A stretch of DNA of 7,927 nucleotides from SAR324 cluster bacterium (GCA_002401295.1 NVSR01000154.1:1-7927), one strand, 5' to 3'; shown: positions 1 to 6,256, counted from the first letter of the stretch. Program-made: numbers and translations. The notes: generated from the sequence alone by a model not told the origin.

Positions 1-1304
1 CCAAATCGTACAATAAACTGCGGGAACAGATTTCCCTGCAAACCAAGGAAAAGAACTTCCCCTTAGCCATTCACAATACCCTGAAAAAAATCAATGAATC
101 TTTCATGGCTTTTTTCACTCAGGGAGTCTGGTTCGAAAAACTGAATTTCCGTTATTTTGGGCAAGTGGATGGGCATAACATTAAGGATCTGGTTTCCCTT
201 TTAAAAGTGGCCAAGAGTTTGAATGGCCCCGTGCTGATTCACATCGCCACGCAAAAAGGACGAGGATATTCCCCTGCCGAAGGCAATGCCTTATCCTATC
301 ATGGAGTTAGTGCCTTTGAGCGCAAGAGTGGAAAGCAGATTAAAGGTAAAGTAGAAGGTCGGAGCTATACCTCCATTTGGAGTGAATGTTTCGATCGCAT
401 CATGGAAGAAGATGAGAAAACAGTCGGTATCAGTGCCGCAATGTTAGGAAATACCGGTTTGGCTCCCTTGCAAGTTAAATATCCCGAGCGAATCTTTGAT
501 GTGGGCATTGCAGAAGGGCATGCAGTGACCTTTGCCGGTGGCTTGGCCACCGAGAAAATTAAACCCTTTGTAGTTGTTTATTCAACCTTTCTACAGAGAG
601 CCTTCGATCATATTGTGCATGATATTGCTCTCCAAAAATTACCAGTGCGTTTTATTTTGGATCGAGCTGGTTTTGTAGGGCCTGATGGTGCAACCCATCA
701 TGGCTTGTTGGATATGAGTTACCTGCGCATGATTCCCAACATGGTAATCATGGCTCCAAAAGACGGAAAAGAGCTACAGCGTATGGTGCAATTCGCTCAT
801 TGTTATGACGAAGGACCCATTGCTTTGCGCTTCCCGCGGGGTAATACTGATGAATATTATGCCTTGGCTCAAGACAATATTCCGGAACTTCCCTTCGGTA
901 AAGGAGAACTTCTGCAATCAGGTACAGACTTTTTGCTACTGGCAGCGGGTAGTATGGTGAAAACAGCTTGTTGTATCGCTGAAAAATTACAGGCAAAAGG
1001 CTTTTCGATTGGTATAATCAATGCGAGATTTATCAAACCCCTAGATGGAAAATTGATTCTAGAGGAAGTGACGAAAGTAAAATATATTGCTACACTGGAA
1101 GAAAATGCCAAAGCAGGAGGTTTTGGTAGCGGCATTTTGGAATTCCTCAGTGAACAGGAAGTTTACAAGCCGGTAATTCAGTTTGGAGCCCCGGATCATT
1201 TCATTGAGTTTGCCACGCCGGAGCAACAGCTGGAAGAAGCAGGGCTTGATGCCGAATCCATTACCGCTAAGCTGGAACATTTTTGGAATCAGTATAATCC
1301 TTAA
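1..1304 (+). CDS. dxs: 1-deoxy-D-xylulose-5-phosphate synthase, C-terminal part (5' end outside window)
   Basis: DXS joins pyruvate and glyceraldehyde 3-phosphate with thiamine diphosphate, the first step of the cytosolic MEP isoprenoid pathway. The frame is open from base 3 with no start in keeping with the family, so the gene enters from the left; the ATG at 105 lies inside the conserved body and is not the true start. About 433 codons are visible against a usual total of about 620. Visible in order: YFGQVDGHN near the end of the first domain (170 region), the pyrimidine-domain GIAEGHAVTF block with the cofactor-activating Glu (codon 513-515), YSTFLQRAFD, DRAGFVGPDGATHHG, the RFPRGNTDE stretch, then the C-terminal transketolase-like domain with GGFGSGILE. 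Two motifs deviate from the usual wording: AEGH where most DXS have AEQH, and AMLGNTGL where AMPxGTGL is common. No frameshift is seen. The stop lies 13 bases before the next start, which suggests a shared transcript. Confidence 0.96.
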   Translation, partial: KSYNKLREQISLQTKEKNFPLAIHNTLKKINESFMAFFTQGVWFEKLNFRYFGQVDGHNIKDLVSLLKVAKSLNGPVLIHIATQKGRGYSPAEGNALSYHGVSAFERKSGKQIKGKVEGRSYTSIWSECFDRIMEEDEKTVGISAAMLGNTGLAPLQVKYPERIFDVGIAEGHAVTFAGGLATEKIKPFVVVYSTFLQRAFDHIVHDIALQKLPVRFILDRAGFVGPDGATHHGLLDMSYLRMIPNMVIMAPKDGKELQRMVQFAHCYDEGPIALRFPRGNTDEYYALAQDNIPELPFGKGELLQSGTDFLLLAAGSMVKTACCIAEKLQAKGFSIGIINARFIKPLDGKLILEEVTKVKYIATLEENAKAGGFGSGILEFLSEQEVYKPVIQFGAPDHFIEFATPEQQLEEAGLDAESITAKLEHFWNQYNP

Positions 1305-1317
1305 TTATTGGGGGGCC

Positions 1318-1806
1318 ATGGATAAGCACTTAGGGCTGTCCTTTCTTCTTACCGTCGCGATTCAAACATTACTCTATACCGTCACAGATAGTCGGCAGAC
1401 TTTGAGCAGTACTTGGTTTATTGCTCTAGTCTTTGGTGTCTCCTGGTATCTGCTGGAGGCCGGCCTCCCCAATTTGGGGCGCTGGCGGCGGCCTCAACAT
1501 AAGAATGTGGTTGACCTGGCACAGTTCAGAAAGCGCAAAGCCAAAGAAAGGATAAAAAGTAGTACTCCAAAGCAAACTCGGATGAAGTGGGTTACCCTTT
1601 ATGCATCCAACGACCGAGCTAAAATTGAACTACTTCATTCTTTGCTCACCTCTCACCAGATTGAATGCCAAATTTCAAACCGCCATGTGGCCTCTATGTT
1701 TCCTTCGATTGAAGGACTGGATATGATTCTACAAGTCAAGCCCGAAGATTATCAGGAAGGACAAAAAATACTGAAGCAGCACAACTTAGAGTTCAAGGGT
1801 AAATAA
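1318..1806 (+). CDS. two-helix membrane protein with DUF2007 domain
   Basis: The protein has 162 residues. Two hydrophobic segments, about residues 6-22 and 32-49, predict an N-terminal membrane hairpin. A basic, probably cytoplasmic linker (about 54-90, rich in Arg and Lys) follows, then a C-terminal domain (about 90-155) reading WVTLYASNDRAKIELLHSLL, IECQISNRH and LQVKPEDYQEGQKIL. That pattern fits DUF2007, a small ferredoxin-like fold often annotated as putative signal transduction; its biochemical role is not established. I chose the ATG at 1318 because an earlier in-frame ATG at 1183 would overlap dxs by over 120 bases. The only ribosome-binding candidate is a run of six G at 1310-1315, very close to the ATG, so translation may depend on coupling with dxs 13 bases upstream. 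The family call is from recognised pattern only. Confidence 0.8.
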   Translation: MDKHLGLSFLLTVAIQTLLYTVTDSRQTLSSTWFIALVFGVSWYLLEAGLPNLGRWRRPQHKNVVDLAQFRKRKAKERIKSSTPKQTRMKWVTLYASNDRAKIELLHSLLTSHQIECQISNRHVASMFPSIEGLDMILQVKPEDYQEGQKILKQHNLEFKGK

Positions 1807-1848
1807 TCTCTGGAATTTATTTTAGACTTCTGCAATCATTTCTCAATC

Positions 1849-1894
1849 ATCTAGGTCTTAACAGTATCTAGGTCTTCCTAGAGGTCTTCCTAGA
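1849..1894. repeat. cluster of CTAG-centred direct, tandem and inverted repeats
   Basis: ATCTAGGTCTT occurs at 1849-1859 and again at 1866-1876. GGTCTTCCTAGA is then tandemly duplicated without a gap (1871-1882 and 1883-1894). The units also form inverted repeats: TCTAGG at 1850-1855 and 1867-1872 is complementary to CCTAGA at 1877-1882 and 1889-1894, so an inner hairpin with loop TCTT can nest in an outer one. The tetramer CTAG appears four times in about 45 bases. The cluster lies between the DUF2007 gene and the sugar-phosphate mutase. No T-tract follows, so it is not a simple terminator; operator, repeat expansion or an RNA structure are possible. Confidence 0.75.
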
Positions 1895-1902
1895 ACAGAA
1901 TG

Positions 1903-1943
1903 GGCTTGATCCTGGCTATCAGGAAAACAATAGAAATCAAGCC
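1903..1943 (+). other. nested hairpin in the leader of the mutase gene
   Basis: GGCTTGAT (1903-1910) is perfectly complementary to ATCAAGCC (1936-1943). Just inside the left arm, CCTG (1911-1914) and CAGG (1920-1923) form a second short stem with a five-base loop. The structure ends 32 bases before the mutase ATG and would lie in its 5' leader if transcription starts upstream. There is no run of T after it, and I do not recognise a known riboswitch. It could modulate expression, be part of a decayed repeat element, or be chance. Confidence 0.5.
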
Positions 1944-1975
1944 TCCCCTTCTGACACCAATTAGGTTACATAAGT

Positions 1976-3706
1976 ATGGATCCAAAAGTATTAGAAAAGG
2001 CCCGGTCTTGGGCGAGCAATCCCCTCTTTGATGAAGCCTTTCGTTCTGAAATCAATAGCTTGTTGCAGGAAGAGAATTATGCGGAAATAACGGATCGTTT
2101 TTATCAGGACCTGGAATTCGGGACTGGTGGATTGCGTGGGGTTTTAGGCGCGGGTTCTAATCGCATGAATATTTATACGGTGCGTAAAGCAACACAGGGC
2201 ATGGCCGATTATATTTTGGAAGCTCTGGAAGGCAAACCAGCTAGTGTTGCCATCGCTTACGACTGCCGAAATTTTTCGGATGTGTTCAGCGAGGAAGTAG
2301 CCTCTGTTTTAGCCGCGAATGGCATTACTGCACATCTCTTTCCAGCTCTACGCCCCACACCGATGTTATCCTATGCGGTCAGGGAGTTGCAAACAACAGC
2401 TGGTATTGTAGTCACGGCCAGTCACAATCCACGAGAATATAATGGATACAAGGTCTATTGGTCTGACGGTTGCCAGATAACAGCCCCTCATGACACAGGA
2501 ATCATTGGTAAGGTTAATGGGATCTCCAATTTTTCTCAGATTAAAACCATGGATTTTGCGGCGGCAAAGAAGCAAGGGTTGATCCAGATGATTTCTGAGG
2601 CGGTGGACGAATCCTATTATGATCGCGTGACCGGTATTGCTCTGGGTAATCCGGAATGGAATAAAGACCTGGGCATTGTCTTTAGCCCTTTGCATGGAGC
2701 GGGGAATTTGCCGGTCAGAGAAGTTTTGAAACGCAGGGGGTTTGAGCAGGTTCGAGTGGTTGAGGCACAAGAGTTACCGGATGGTAATTTCCCCACAGTA
2801 GACTCACCCAATCCTGAAGAGATGTCCGCACTACAGCTATCCCTGGAATGCGCCAAAGAAACGGATCAACTGATCCTGGCAACGGATCCCGATGCGGATC
2901 GTATCGGTGGGATGGTACGTCATCAGGGTGCCTGGGTACGCTTGAACGGGAATCAGATCGGACAATTGTTGCTGGCCTATTATTTAGAAAAATTAAAGCA
3001 ACAAGATCGCCTTCCTCAGGACGGAATCTTTATCACAACCATCGTCACGTCTGAACTGGGTAAAAAGATTAGCCAGCACTATGGGGTTAAAACGGAAGAA
3101 ACCTTAACGGGTTTTAAGTACATCGCAGGACGCATTCGAGAGTTGGAAGCCGAGGGCGGAGGCACCTTCCTCTTCGGTACTGAGGAAAGTCATGGCTATT
3201 TGTTTGATGATTTTGTCCGCGATAAAGATGCGGTGAGTGCCGCTATGATCCTGGCCGAACTCTGCGCCGAGTTGAAGCAGCAGGGGAAAAGTGTGATGGA
3301 CTTTTTAGAAGAGATCTATCAGCAATTCGGCTATCATCAGGATTCTTTGGTGACTAAAGTGATCAAGGGACAGGCAGGTGCTCAACAAATTCAAAAGATC
3401 ATGAAGTCCTTGCGAGCCAACCCGCCAAGAATAATTGCTGGTGTTGCAGTAGAAGAAATTCGGGATTATCAAAAGGATAGTATTTTTAGCTGTAAAACGG
3501 GTGAGATTGTTGGCAAAATAGGTTTGCCCATTTCAAATGTTCTGGCATTCTACATGGCTGATGGCAGTCGGATTACGGCTCGACCTTCCGGTACAGAACC
3601 CAAAATCAAATTCTATTTCAATTTGTGTGGGAATAATGTAGAATCCTTGAAAAAAGTGCAGGGGCAATATGAACAAGAGTTCAGCCAAATAGTTGAAAAA
3701 ATTTAG
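1976..3706 (+). CDS. phosphoglucomutase/phosphomannomutase-family phospho-sugar mutase
   Basis: This 576-residue alpha-D-phosphohexomutase moves a phosphate between C1 and C6 of a sugar (or C1 and C5 of a pentose) through a phosphoserine, in the cytosol. All four signature loops are present in order: FGTGGLRG (48-55), the phosphoserine loop TASHNP with Ser149, the Mg-binding DPDADR (304-309), the sugar-binding GTEESHG (401-407), and the phosphate-binding RPSGTEPK (536-543) in the C-terminal domain. Length and FGTGGLRG resemble the PgcA/PGM2 branch (about 570-600 residues) rather than the shorter (about 450) ManB/GlmM type. Whether glucose 1-phosphate, mannose 1-phosphate or deoxyribose phosphate is preferred cannot be read from the sequence. 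The ATG at 1976 has only a weak AGG (1963-1965) before it, but the N-terminus starts where relatives usually do. The gene is intact. Confidence 0.95.
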   Translation: MDPKVLEKARSWASNPLFDEAFRSEINSLLQEENYAEITDRFYQDLEFGTGGLRGVLGAGSNRMNIYTVRKATQGMADYILEALEGKPASVAIAYDCRNFSDVFSEEVASVLAANGITAHLFPALRPTPMLSYAVRELQTTAGIVVTASHNPREYNGYKVYWSDGCQITAPHDTGIIGKVNGISNFSQIKTMDFAAAKKQGLIQMISEAVDESYYDRVTGIALGNPEWNKDLGIVFSPLHGAGNLPVREVLKRRGFEQVRVVEAQELPDGNFPTVDSPNPEEMSALQLSLECAKETDQLILATDPDADRIGGMVRHQGAWVRLNGNQIGQLLLAYYLEKLKQQDRLPQDGIFITTIVTSELGKKISQHYGVKTEETLTGFKYIAGRIRELEAEGGGTFLFGTEESHGYLFDDFVRDKDAVSAAMILAELCAELKQQGKSVMDFLEEIYQQFGYHQDSLVTKVIKGQAGAQQIQKIMKSLRANPPRIIAGVAVEEIRDYQKDSIFSCKTGEIVGKIGLPISNVLAFYMADGSRITARPSGTEPKIKFYFNLCGNNVESLKKVQGQYEQEFSQIVEKI

Positions 3707-3748
3707 CTTTCTTCCTAAAACCTGGAATCCATTAACCTCTCATAATTT

Positions 3749-3755
3749 AAGGAGG
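3749..3755 (+). promoter_or_regulatory. strong Shine-Dalgarno supporting a TTG start
   Basis: AAGGAGG matches the anti-Shine-Dalgarno of 16S rRNA, with the preceding T extending it to TAAGGAGG. It sits four bases before the TTG at 3760. No ATG lies at a suitable distance in this frame, so this site decides the non-ATG start of the following small gene. It is the strongest ribosome-binding site I see in the window. Confidence 0.8.
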
Positions 3756-3759
3756 CGCC

Positions 3760-3978
3760 TTGGAACAAAATGATTTAGCGCTGATCGAGAAATTTCGTAA
3801 AACAAACTATGACTTAGACCGACTCTATCGAGATCACTTGATGTTGGAGGACAAAATCAATTCTTTGGAAGCTGCAAGCGGCTTGGGGGCTGAAGAACAA
3901 AAAAAATTAAACTCCTTGAAAAAAACTAAGCTTTCCGGGCGTGACCGGATGGAGGCGATCCTTCGTCCCCTTCGTTAA
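3760..3978 (+). CDS. small YdcH/DUF465-like coiled-coil protein
   Basis: This is a 72-residue, highly charged, helical protein with a TTG start. Residues about 8-40 (KFRKTNYDLDRLYRDHLMLEDKI region) carry heptad-like spacing of Leu and Ile; a short turn (about 41-46, GLGAE) leads to a second helix (EEQKKLNSLKKTKL). This helix-turn-helix hairpin with a 'LxxLKKxKL' second half is the pattern of YdcH/DUF465 proteins, which are about 70 residues long and have no settled function. No signal peptide or membrane segment is seen. It follows the mutase by 53 bases and precedes the prepilin peptidase by 40, all on one strand, so cotranscription is plausible. Family assignment is by pattern; the ORF itself is well supported by its ribosome-binding site. 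Confidence 0.8.
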   Translation: MEQNDLALIEKFRKTNYDLDRLYRDHLMLEDKINSLEAASGLGAEEQKKLNSLKKTKLSGRDRMEAILRPLR

Positions 3979-4018
3979 CGCGATTCCATAACCTTTAGAG
4001 CGGCTGTTCATTCCATTC

Positions 4019-4783
4019 ATGATTGTCTTATCTCTCTATGTAGTGCTTCTGGGGCTTCTGCTCGGTTCCTTTATCTACACCATGGCATTACGCCTGGAAA
4101 AACATGAATCGGTTTGGAGTCGCTCTCATTGTGATAACTGCCTTAAATCCTTAGGTATTCTCCAGTTAGTCCCCTTATTTGGTTACGGCTTTCACCAAGG
4201 TAAATGTCCTCATTGTGCGGGACCTGTCTCCTTGTCCTACCCTGTGATGGAAATTGTGAATACCGCTTTGGTATGGATGATCTTTCAAAAAACAGGCTGG
4301 AGTTGGGAGTTCATTCATTCCCTTCTAATCTTTGAGACTCTTTTCCTGATTGCCATCCTTGATTTCCGTACTTATCTCATCTTCCCTCAACCTGTTCTTT
4401 TTGGTTTACTAGTCCAGATCATTTGGCTATTTTTGGGAAAACAAACGGATGTCCTACCTTATTGGATTGGCCTTTGTGTGGGAGCGGGGATTTTCCATTG
4501 GGTCTCCTACCTGTACCAAAGTCTGAGGAAGCGAGTGGGCTTGGGAGCGGGAGATGCAACCCTTTTAGGATTGATCGGCTTTTTCTTCGGCTGGAATTTC
4601 TTATTACCTACGATCTTCTGGAGTGCTTTGCTGGGAATTGTTGGTGGAACTTTACTCTTGCTTTTAGGGAAGAAATCCTTCCATCAGGAGATTGCCTTTG
4701 GTCCCTGGATCGTTTTGGCGAGCTTTCTGATTTGGTACTTCCCCGGGATATTTTATTCCCTACCCACCACATCATTTTTTTAG
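4019..4783 (+). CDS. prepilin peptidase (type IV leader peptidase/N-methyltransferase)
   Basis: This inner-membrane aspartic protease of the PilD/GspO family cleaves the short leader of type IV pilins and type II secretion pseudopilins, and usually methylates the new N-terminus. The 254-residue length is typical. Residues 1-24 form the first membrane helix ending in LLGSFIYTMALRLEK, like the family's GSFLNVVIYRLP. The cytoplasmic zinc-binding loop has CDNC (Cys38, Cys41) and CPHC (Cys63, Cys66), so the bifunctional N-methyltransferase form is expected. The two catalytic aspartates are Asp115 (AILDFRT) and Asp179 (in GLGAGDATLLG), and the FGPW block near 228-231 is conserved. Further hydrophobic helices fill the rest. 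The ATG has no clear Shine-Dalgarno, but the N-terminus matches the family. No pilin or secretion genes are nearby, as is common for stand-alone pilD loci. Confidence 0.95.
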   Translation: MIVLSLYVVLLGLLLGSFIYTMALRLEKHESVWSRSHCDNCLKSLGILQLVPLFGYGFHQGKCPHCAGPVSLSYPVMEIVNTALVWMIFQKTGWSWEFIHSLLIFETLFLIAILDFRTYLIFPQPVLFGLLVQIIWLFLGKQTDVLPYWIGLCVGAGIFHWVSYLYQSLRKRVGLGAGDATLLGLIGFFFGWNFLLPTIFWSALLGIVGGTLLLLLGKKSFHQEIAFGPWIVLASFLIWYFPGIFYSLPTTSFF

Positions 4784-4826
4784 TATTTAAGCTCTATGTA
4801 GTTTTTTTTGCAAACTTTCCTGGCTC

Positions 4827-4852
4827 GAGAGTGACGAGTACAAGTAACTCTC
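4827..4852. other. short inverted repeat upstream of ilvE
   Basis: GAGAGT (4827-4832) is complementary to ACTCTC (4847-4852) across a 14-base loop, 31 bases before the ilvE start. A run of eight T (4802-4809) lies before it rather than after it, so it does not have the order of an intrinsic terminator for the prepilin peptidase. It may be a leader hairpin or chance. Confidence 0.25.
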
Positions 4853-4883
4853 CTGCTTTGATAAATTTCAACTGGGAATAAAT

Positions 4884-5936
4884 ATGAGTAACAAGCTAGA
4901 GCAAAAGAAGGACCTTGATTGGGCAAGCCTGGGCTTCGAATACGTCAAAACAGATTTTCGATTTACTGCTAGCTATGAAAATGGTGTTTGGAGTGAAGGA
5001 GAACTGATCACTTCCGAACAAATGACCGTGCATGAGGGCGCCCCCGCTTTACATTATTCCCAGCAGTGTTTTGAAGGCCTCAAGGCCCAAACGACGAAGG
5101 ATGGCAGAGTTTTATTATTCCGGCCGGATTTAAATGCTCAAAGATTACAGGATACTGCAGATCGTCTGTTGATGCCGCAAGTGCCTACTGAACTCTTTTT
5201 ACGTGGTGTGGAAGAAGCGGTACGGGCTAACTACTCCTGGATTCCCCCTTATGGTTCCGGTGCTGCTCTTTATATACGCCCTTTCCTGATTGGCGTGGGT
5301 GATAACCTGGGATTGCGTCCGGCGAAAAAATATGAATTTCGAGTTTTCGTATCGCCTGTAGGTCCTTATTACAAAGGTGAAGGATTATCCATCATTTCTT
5401 TGGCCGTTACTGATGTCGATCGTGCCGCCCCCAAAGGAACAGGTCATGTGAAAGCCGGTTCCAACTATGCGGGTGGACTTTTAGCGACTCACAAAGCCAA
5501 AGAACTGGGAGCCAATGAAGCACTCTACCTGGATGCAGCCGAAAGGATTTATCTGGAAGAAGCAGGTTCCGCCAATATTCTACTCAAGATGACAGGTGGT
5601 CGCTTTGTCACACCTAAATCGGATGCTATTTTACCTAGCGTTACTCGCCGCTCTATCATGACTATTGCTAAGCAAGAGTTGGATCTGGAGATTGAAGAGC
5701 GACCTGTCAACTTCTTGAAAGAACTTCCGGAAATTGAAGAAATGGCGGCTTGCGGTACTGCGGCTGTACTTTCTCCTGTAGGCAAGGTTTGGGTGAATGA
5801 TCAATGGACTCTATTTTATGGTGAGGGAGAAAAAGTTGGTCCTACGATGCAAAAACTTTATGACTTGCTGACCCAATTGCAAAAAGGTGAGCGAGAAGAT
5901 ATCTATGGATGGACAAAAGAAGTCGTGATGGACTAA
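4884..5936 (+). CDS. ilvE: branched-chain amino acid aminotransferase
   Basis: This PLP enzyme of fold type IV swaps amino groups between glutamate and the keto acids of leucine, isoleucine and valine, at the last biosynthetic step, in the cytosol. The 350 residues match the longer IlvE group (eukaryote-like BCAT; around 350) rather than the approximately 305-residue E. coli type. Visible marks: FEGLKA (64-69), FRPDLNAQRL, the PLP-binding lysine Lys190 in GHVKAGSNYAGG, the YLEEAGSANI block (223-232), the ILPSVTRRSI segment (249-258) contacting the cofactor phosphate, and CGTAAVLSPVG (290-300). The ATG at 4884 is preceded by GGGAA at about 4875, a modest ribosome-binding site. It is separated by 100 bases from the prepilin peptidase and stands alone; no T-box or leucine-rich leader peptide is visible upstream. 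Other fold-IV enzymes (D-amino acid transaminase, aminodeoxychorismate lyase) are shorter and less likely. Confidence 0.95.
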   Translation: MSNKLEQKKDLDWASLGFEYVKTDFRFTASYENGVWSEGELITSEQMTVHEGAPALHYSQQCFEGLKAQTTKDGRVLLFRPDLNAQRLQDTADRLLMPQVPTELFLRGVEEAVRANYSWIPPYGSGAALYIRPFLIGVGDNLGLRPAKKYEFRVFVSPVGPYYKGEGLSIISLAVTDVDRAAPKGTGHVKAGSNYAGGLLATHKAKELGANEALYLDAAERIYLEEAGSANILLKMTGGRFVTPKSDAILPSVTRRSIMTIAKQELDLEIEERPVNFLKELPEIEEMAACGTAAVLSPVGKVWVNDQWTLFYGEGEKVGPTMQKLYDLLTQLQKGEREDIYGWTKEVVMD

Positions 5937-5952
5937 GTCGAATATCAGTCAA

Positions 5953-5972
5953 GGCCGGATATCTGTCCGGTC
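5953..5972 (+). terminator. hairpin after ilvE, possible weak or Rho-assisted terminator
   Basis: GGCCGGA (5953-5959) pairs with TCCGGTC (5966-5972) through seven base pairs, one of them G-T, around a six-base loop. It begins 17 bases after the ilvE stop, the right place for a 3' hairpin. The following bases are C-rich rather than T-rich, so it is not a canonical intrinsic terminator; it could protect the 3' end or be a remnant. Confidence 0.3.
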
Positions 5973-5996
5973 TCCCCACCGAGAGGAAATCTATCC

Positions 5997-6059
5997 ATGA
6001 TAGTTGGCAGATACAATGAGTGTCATCAGAAGCAATCCTTCCTGTGGCTCAAAGGTTAA
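5997..6059 (+). CDS. possible 20-residue small ORF
   Basis: An ATG at 5997 opens 20 codons ending in TAA, giving a peptide with RYNECHQKQ in the middle and SFLWLKG at its end. GAGAGGAAAT at 5981-5990 gives a plausible Shine-Dalgarno about ten bases upstream. I do not recognise the peptide. It is too short to judge coding bias, and the opposite strand is also open across the same bases. It could be a leader or orphan small protein, the N-terminal stump of a lost gene, or chance. Confidence 0.2.
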   Translation: MIVGRYNECHQKQSFLWLKG

Positions 6060-6067
6060 TTTAATGC

Positions 6068-6087
6068 TTGGGGACAGTCACTTATTT
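6068..6087. repeat. GGGGACAGTCAC motif resembling ends of REP/IS200-like mobile repeats
   Basis: The bases TTGGGGACAGTCACTTATTT resemble, from general memory, a short sequence found next to REP-associated tyrosine (IS200-like) transposase genes and their repeats in diverse bacteria. Only one copy is visible here and no transposase gene is in the window. GGGGA at 6070-6074 can also pair with TCCCC at 6101-6105. The motif abuts the stop codon of the minus-strand toxin-like remnant. The assignment is tentative. Confidence 0.35.
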
Positions 6088-6213
6088 CCTAGAAGTTCTC
6101 TCCCCTTGGTCGAGATGATTGGTTATAATTTTAGTTAACTGGACGAGCTTATCATCTTCGATCTGGTGAATGGTGAAACTATAACCAACCCAAAAAGTCC
6201 TGTAGGGAAGATG
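6082..6213 (-). pseudogene. C-terminal remnant of a RelE/ParE-family toxin
   Basis: On the minus strand, 43 codons are open up to a TAA at 6082-6084 and are bounded upstream by an in-frame TAA at 6214-6216. The reading contains YRTFWVGYSF followed by TIHQIEDDKLVQLTKII. This follows the C-terminal strands of RelE/ParE ribonuclease or gyrase-poison toxins, typically 'RVGDYRVIYQIEDDKLVVLVxKIGHR'. The usual GDYR is shortened to GYS and the terminal GHR is replaced by TNH, so key residues are lost. The first half of a normal approximately 85-95-residue toxin is absent, no start codon is placed sensibly, and no antitoxin gene adjoins it. I infer a dead fragment of a toxin-antitoxin module. The match is from recognised pattern, not a search. 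Confidence 0.5.
6110..6188. repeat. interlocking inverted repeats
   Basis: TTGGTTATA (6119-6127) is a perfect complement of TATAACCAA (6180-6188); past one mismatch, TTTT (6129-6132) continues the pairing with GAAA (6175-6178). A second pair, TCGAGATGAT (6110-6119) with ATCATCTTCGA (6151-6161, one bulged T), alternates with the first in the order A-B-A'-B', a pseudoknot topology. Both lie inside the toxin-like remnant, so their origin may be coding sequence rather than selection for structure. Confidence 0.5.
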
Positions 6214-6256
6214 TTACCAATTCAATCACAGATCCTTTATCGACTGAGGTAAAGTC

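Larger units (their letters stand above)
5937..6256. other. 320-base gene-poor interval between ilvE and yacG
   Basis: No intact gene of normal size is present on either strand. The interval contains, from left to right, a 7-bp stem hairpin, a possible 20-codon ORF with a ribosome-binding site, a GGGGACAGTCAC motif that resembles mobile-repeat ends, and a minus-strand coding remnant resembling a RelE/ParE toxin. I read it as decayed accessory DNA inserted between two core genes. No clear sigma-70 promoter for yacG can be picked out. Confidence 0.6.

Noticed and set aside
365..1280. Several minus-strand ORFs of 60-90 codons opposite dxs
   Set aside because: They are antisense to a clearly conserved DXS reading frame and show no recognisable protein motifs or ribosome-binding sites.
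4802..4809. Run of eight T after the prepilin peptidase as an intrinsic terminator
   Set aside because: No stable GC-rich stem lies directly before it; GGGA/TCCC near 4744-4759 is only four pairs and too far away.
4423..4881. A 152-codon + strand ORF overlapping the prepilin peptidase in another frame
   Set aside because: The prepilin peptidase frame carries all its catalytic motifs here; the alternative translation has no family features.
4784..4883. T-box or attenuator controlling ilvE
   Set aside because: The leader is only 100 bases, has no T-box consensus, no branched-chain-rich leader peptide and no terminator after a hairpin.
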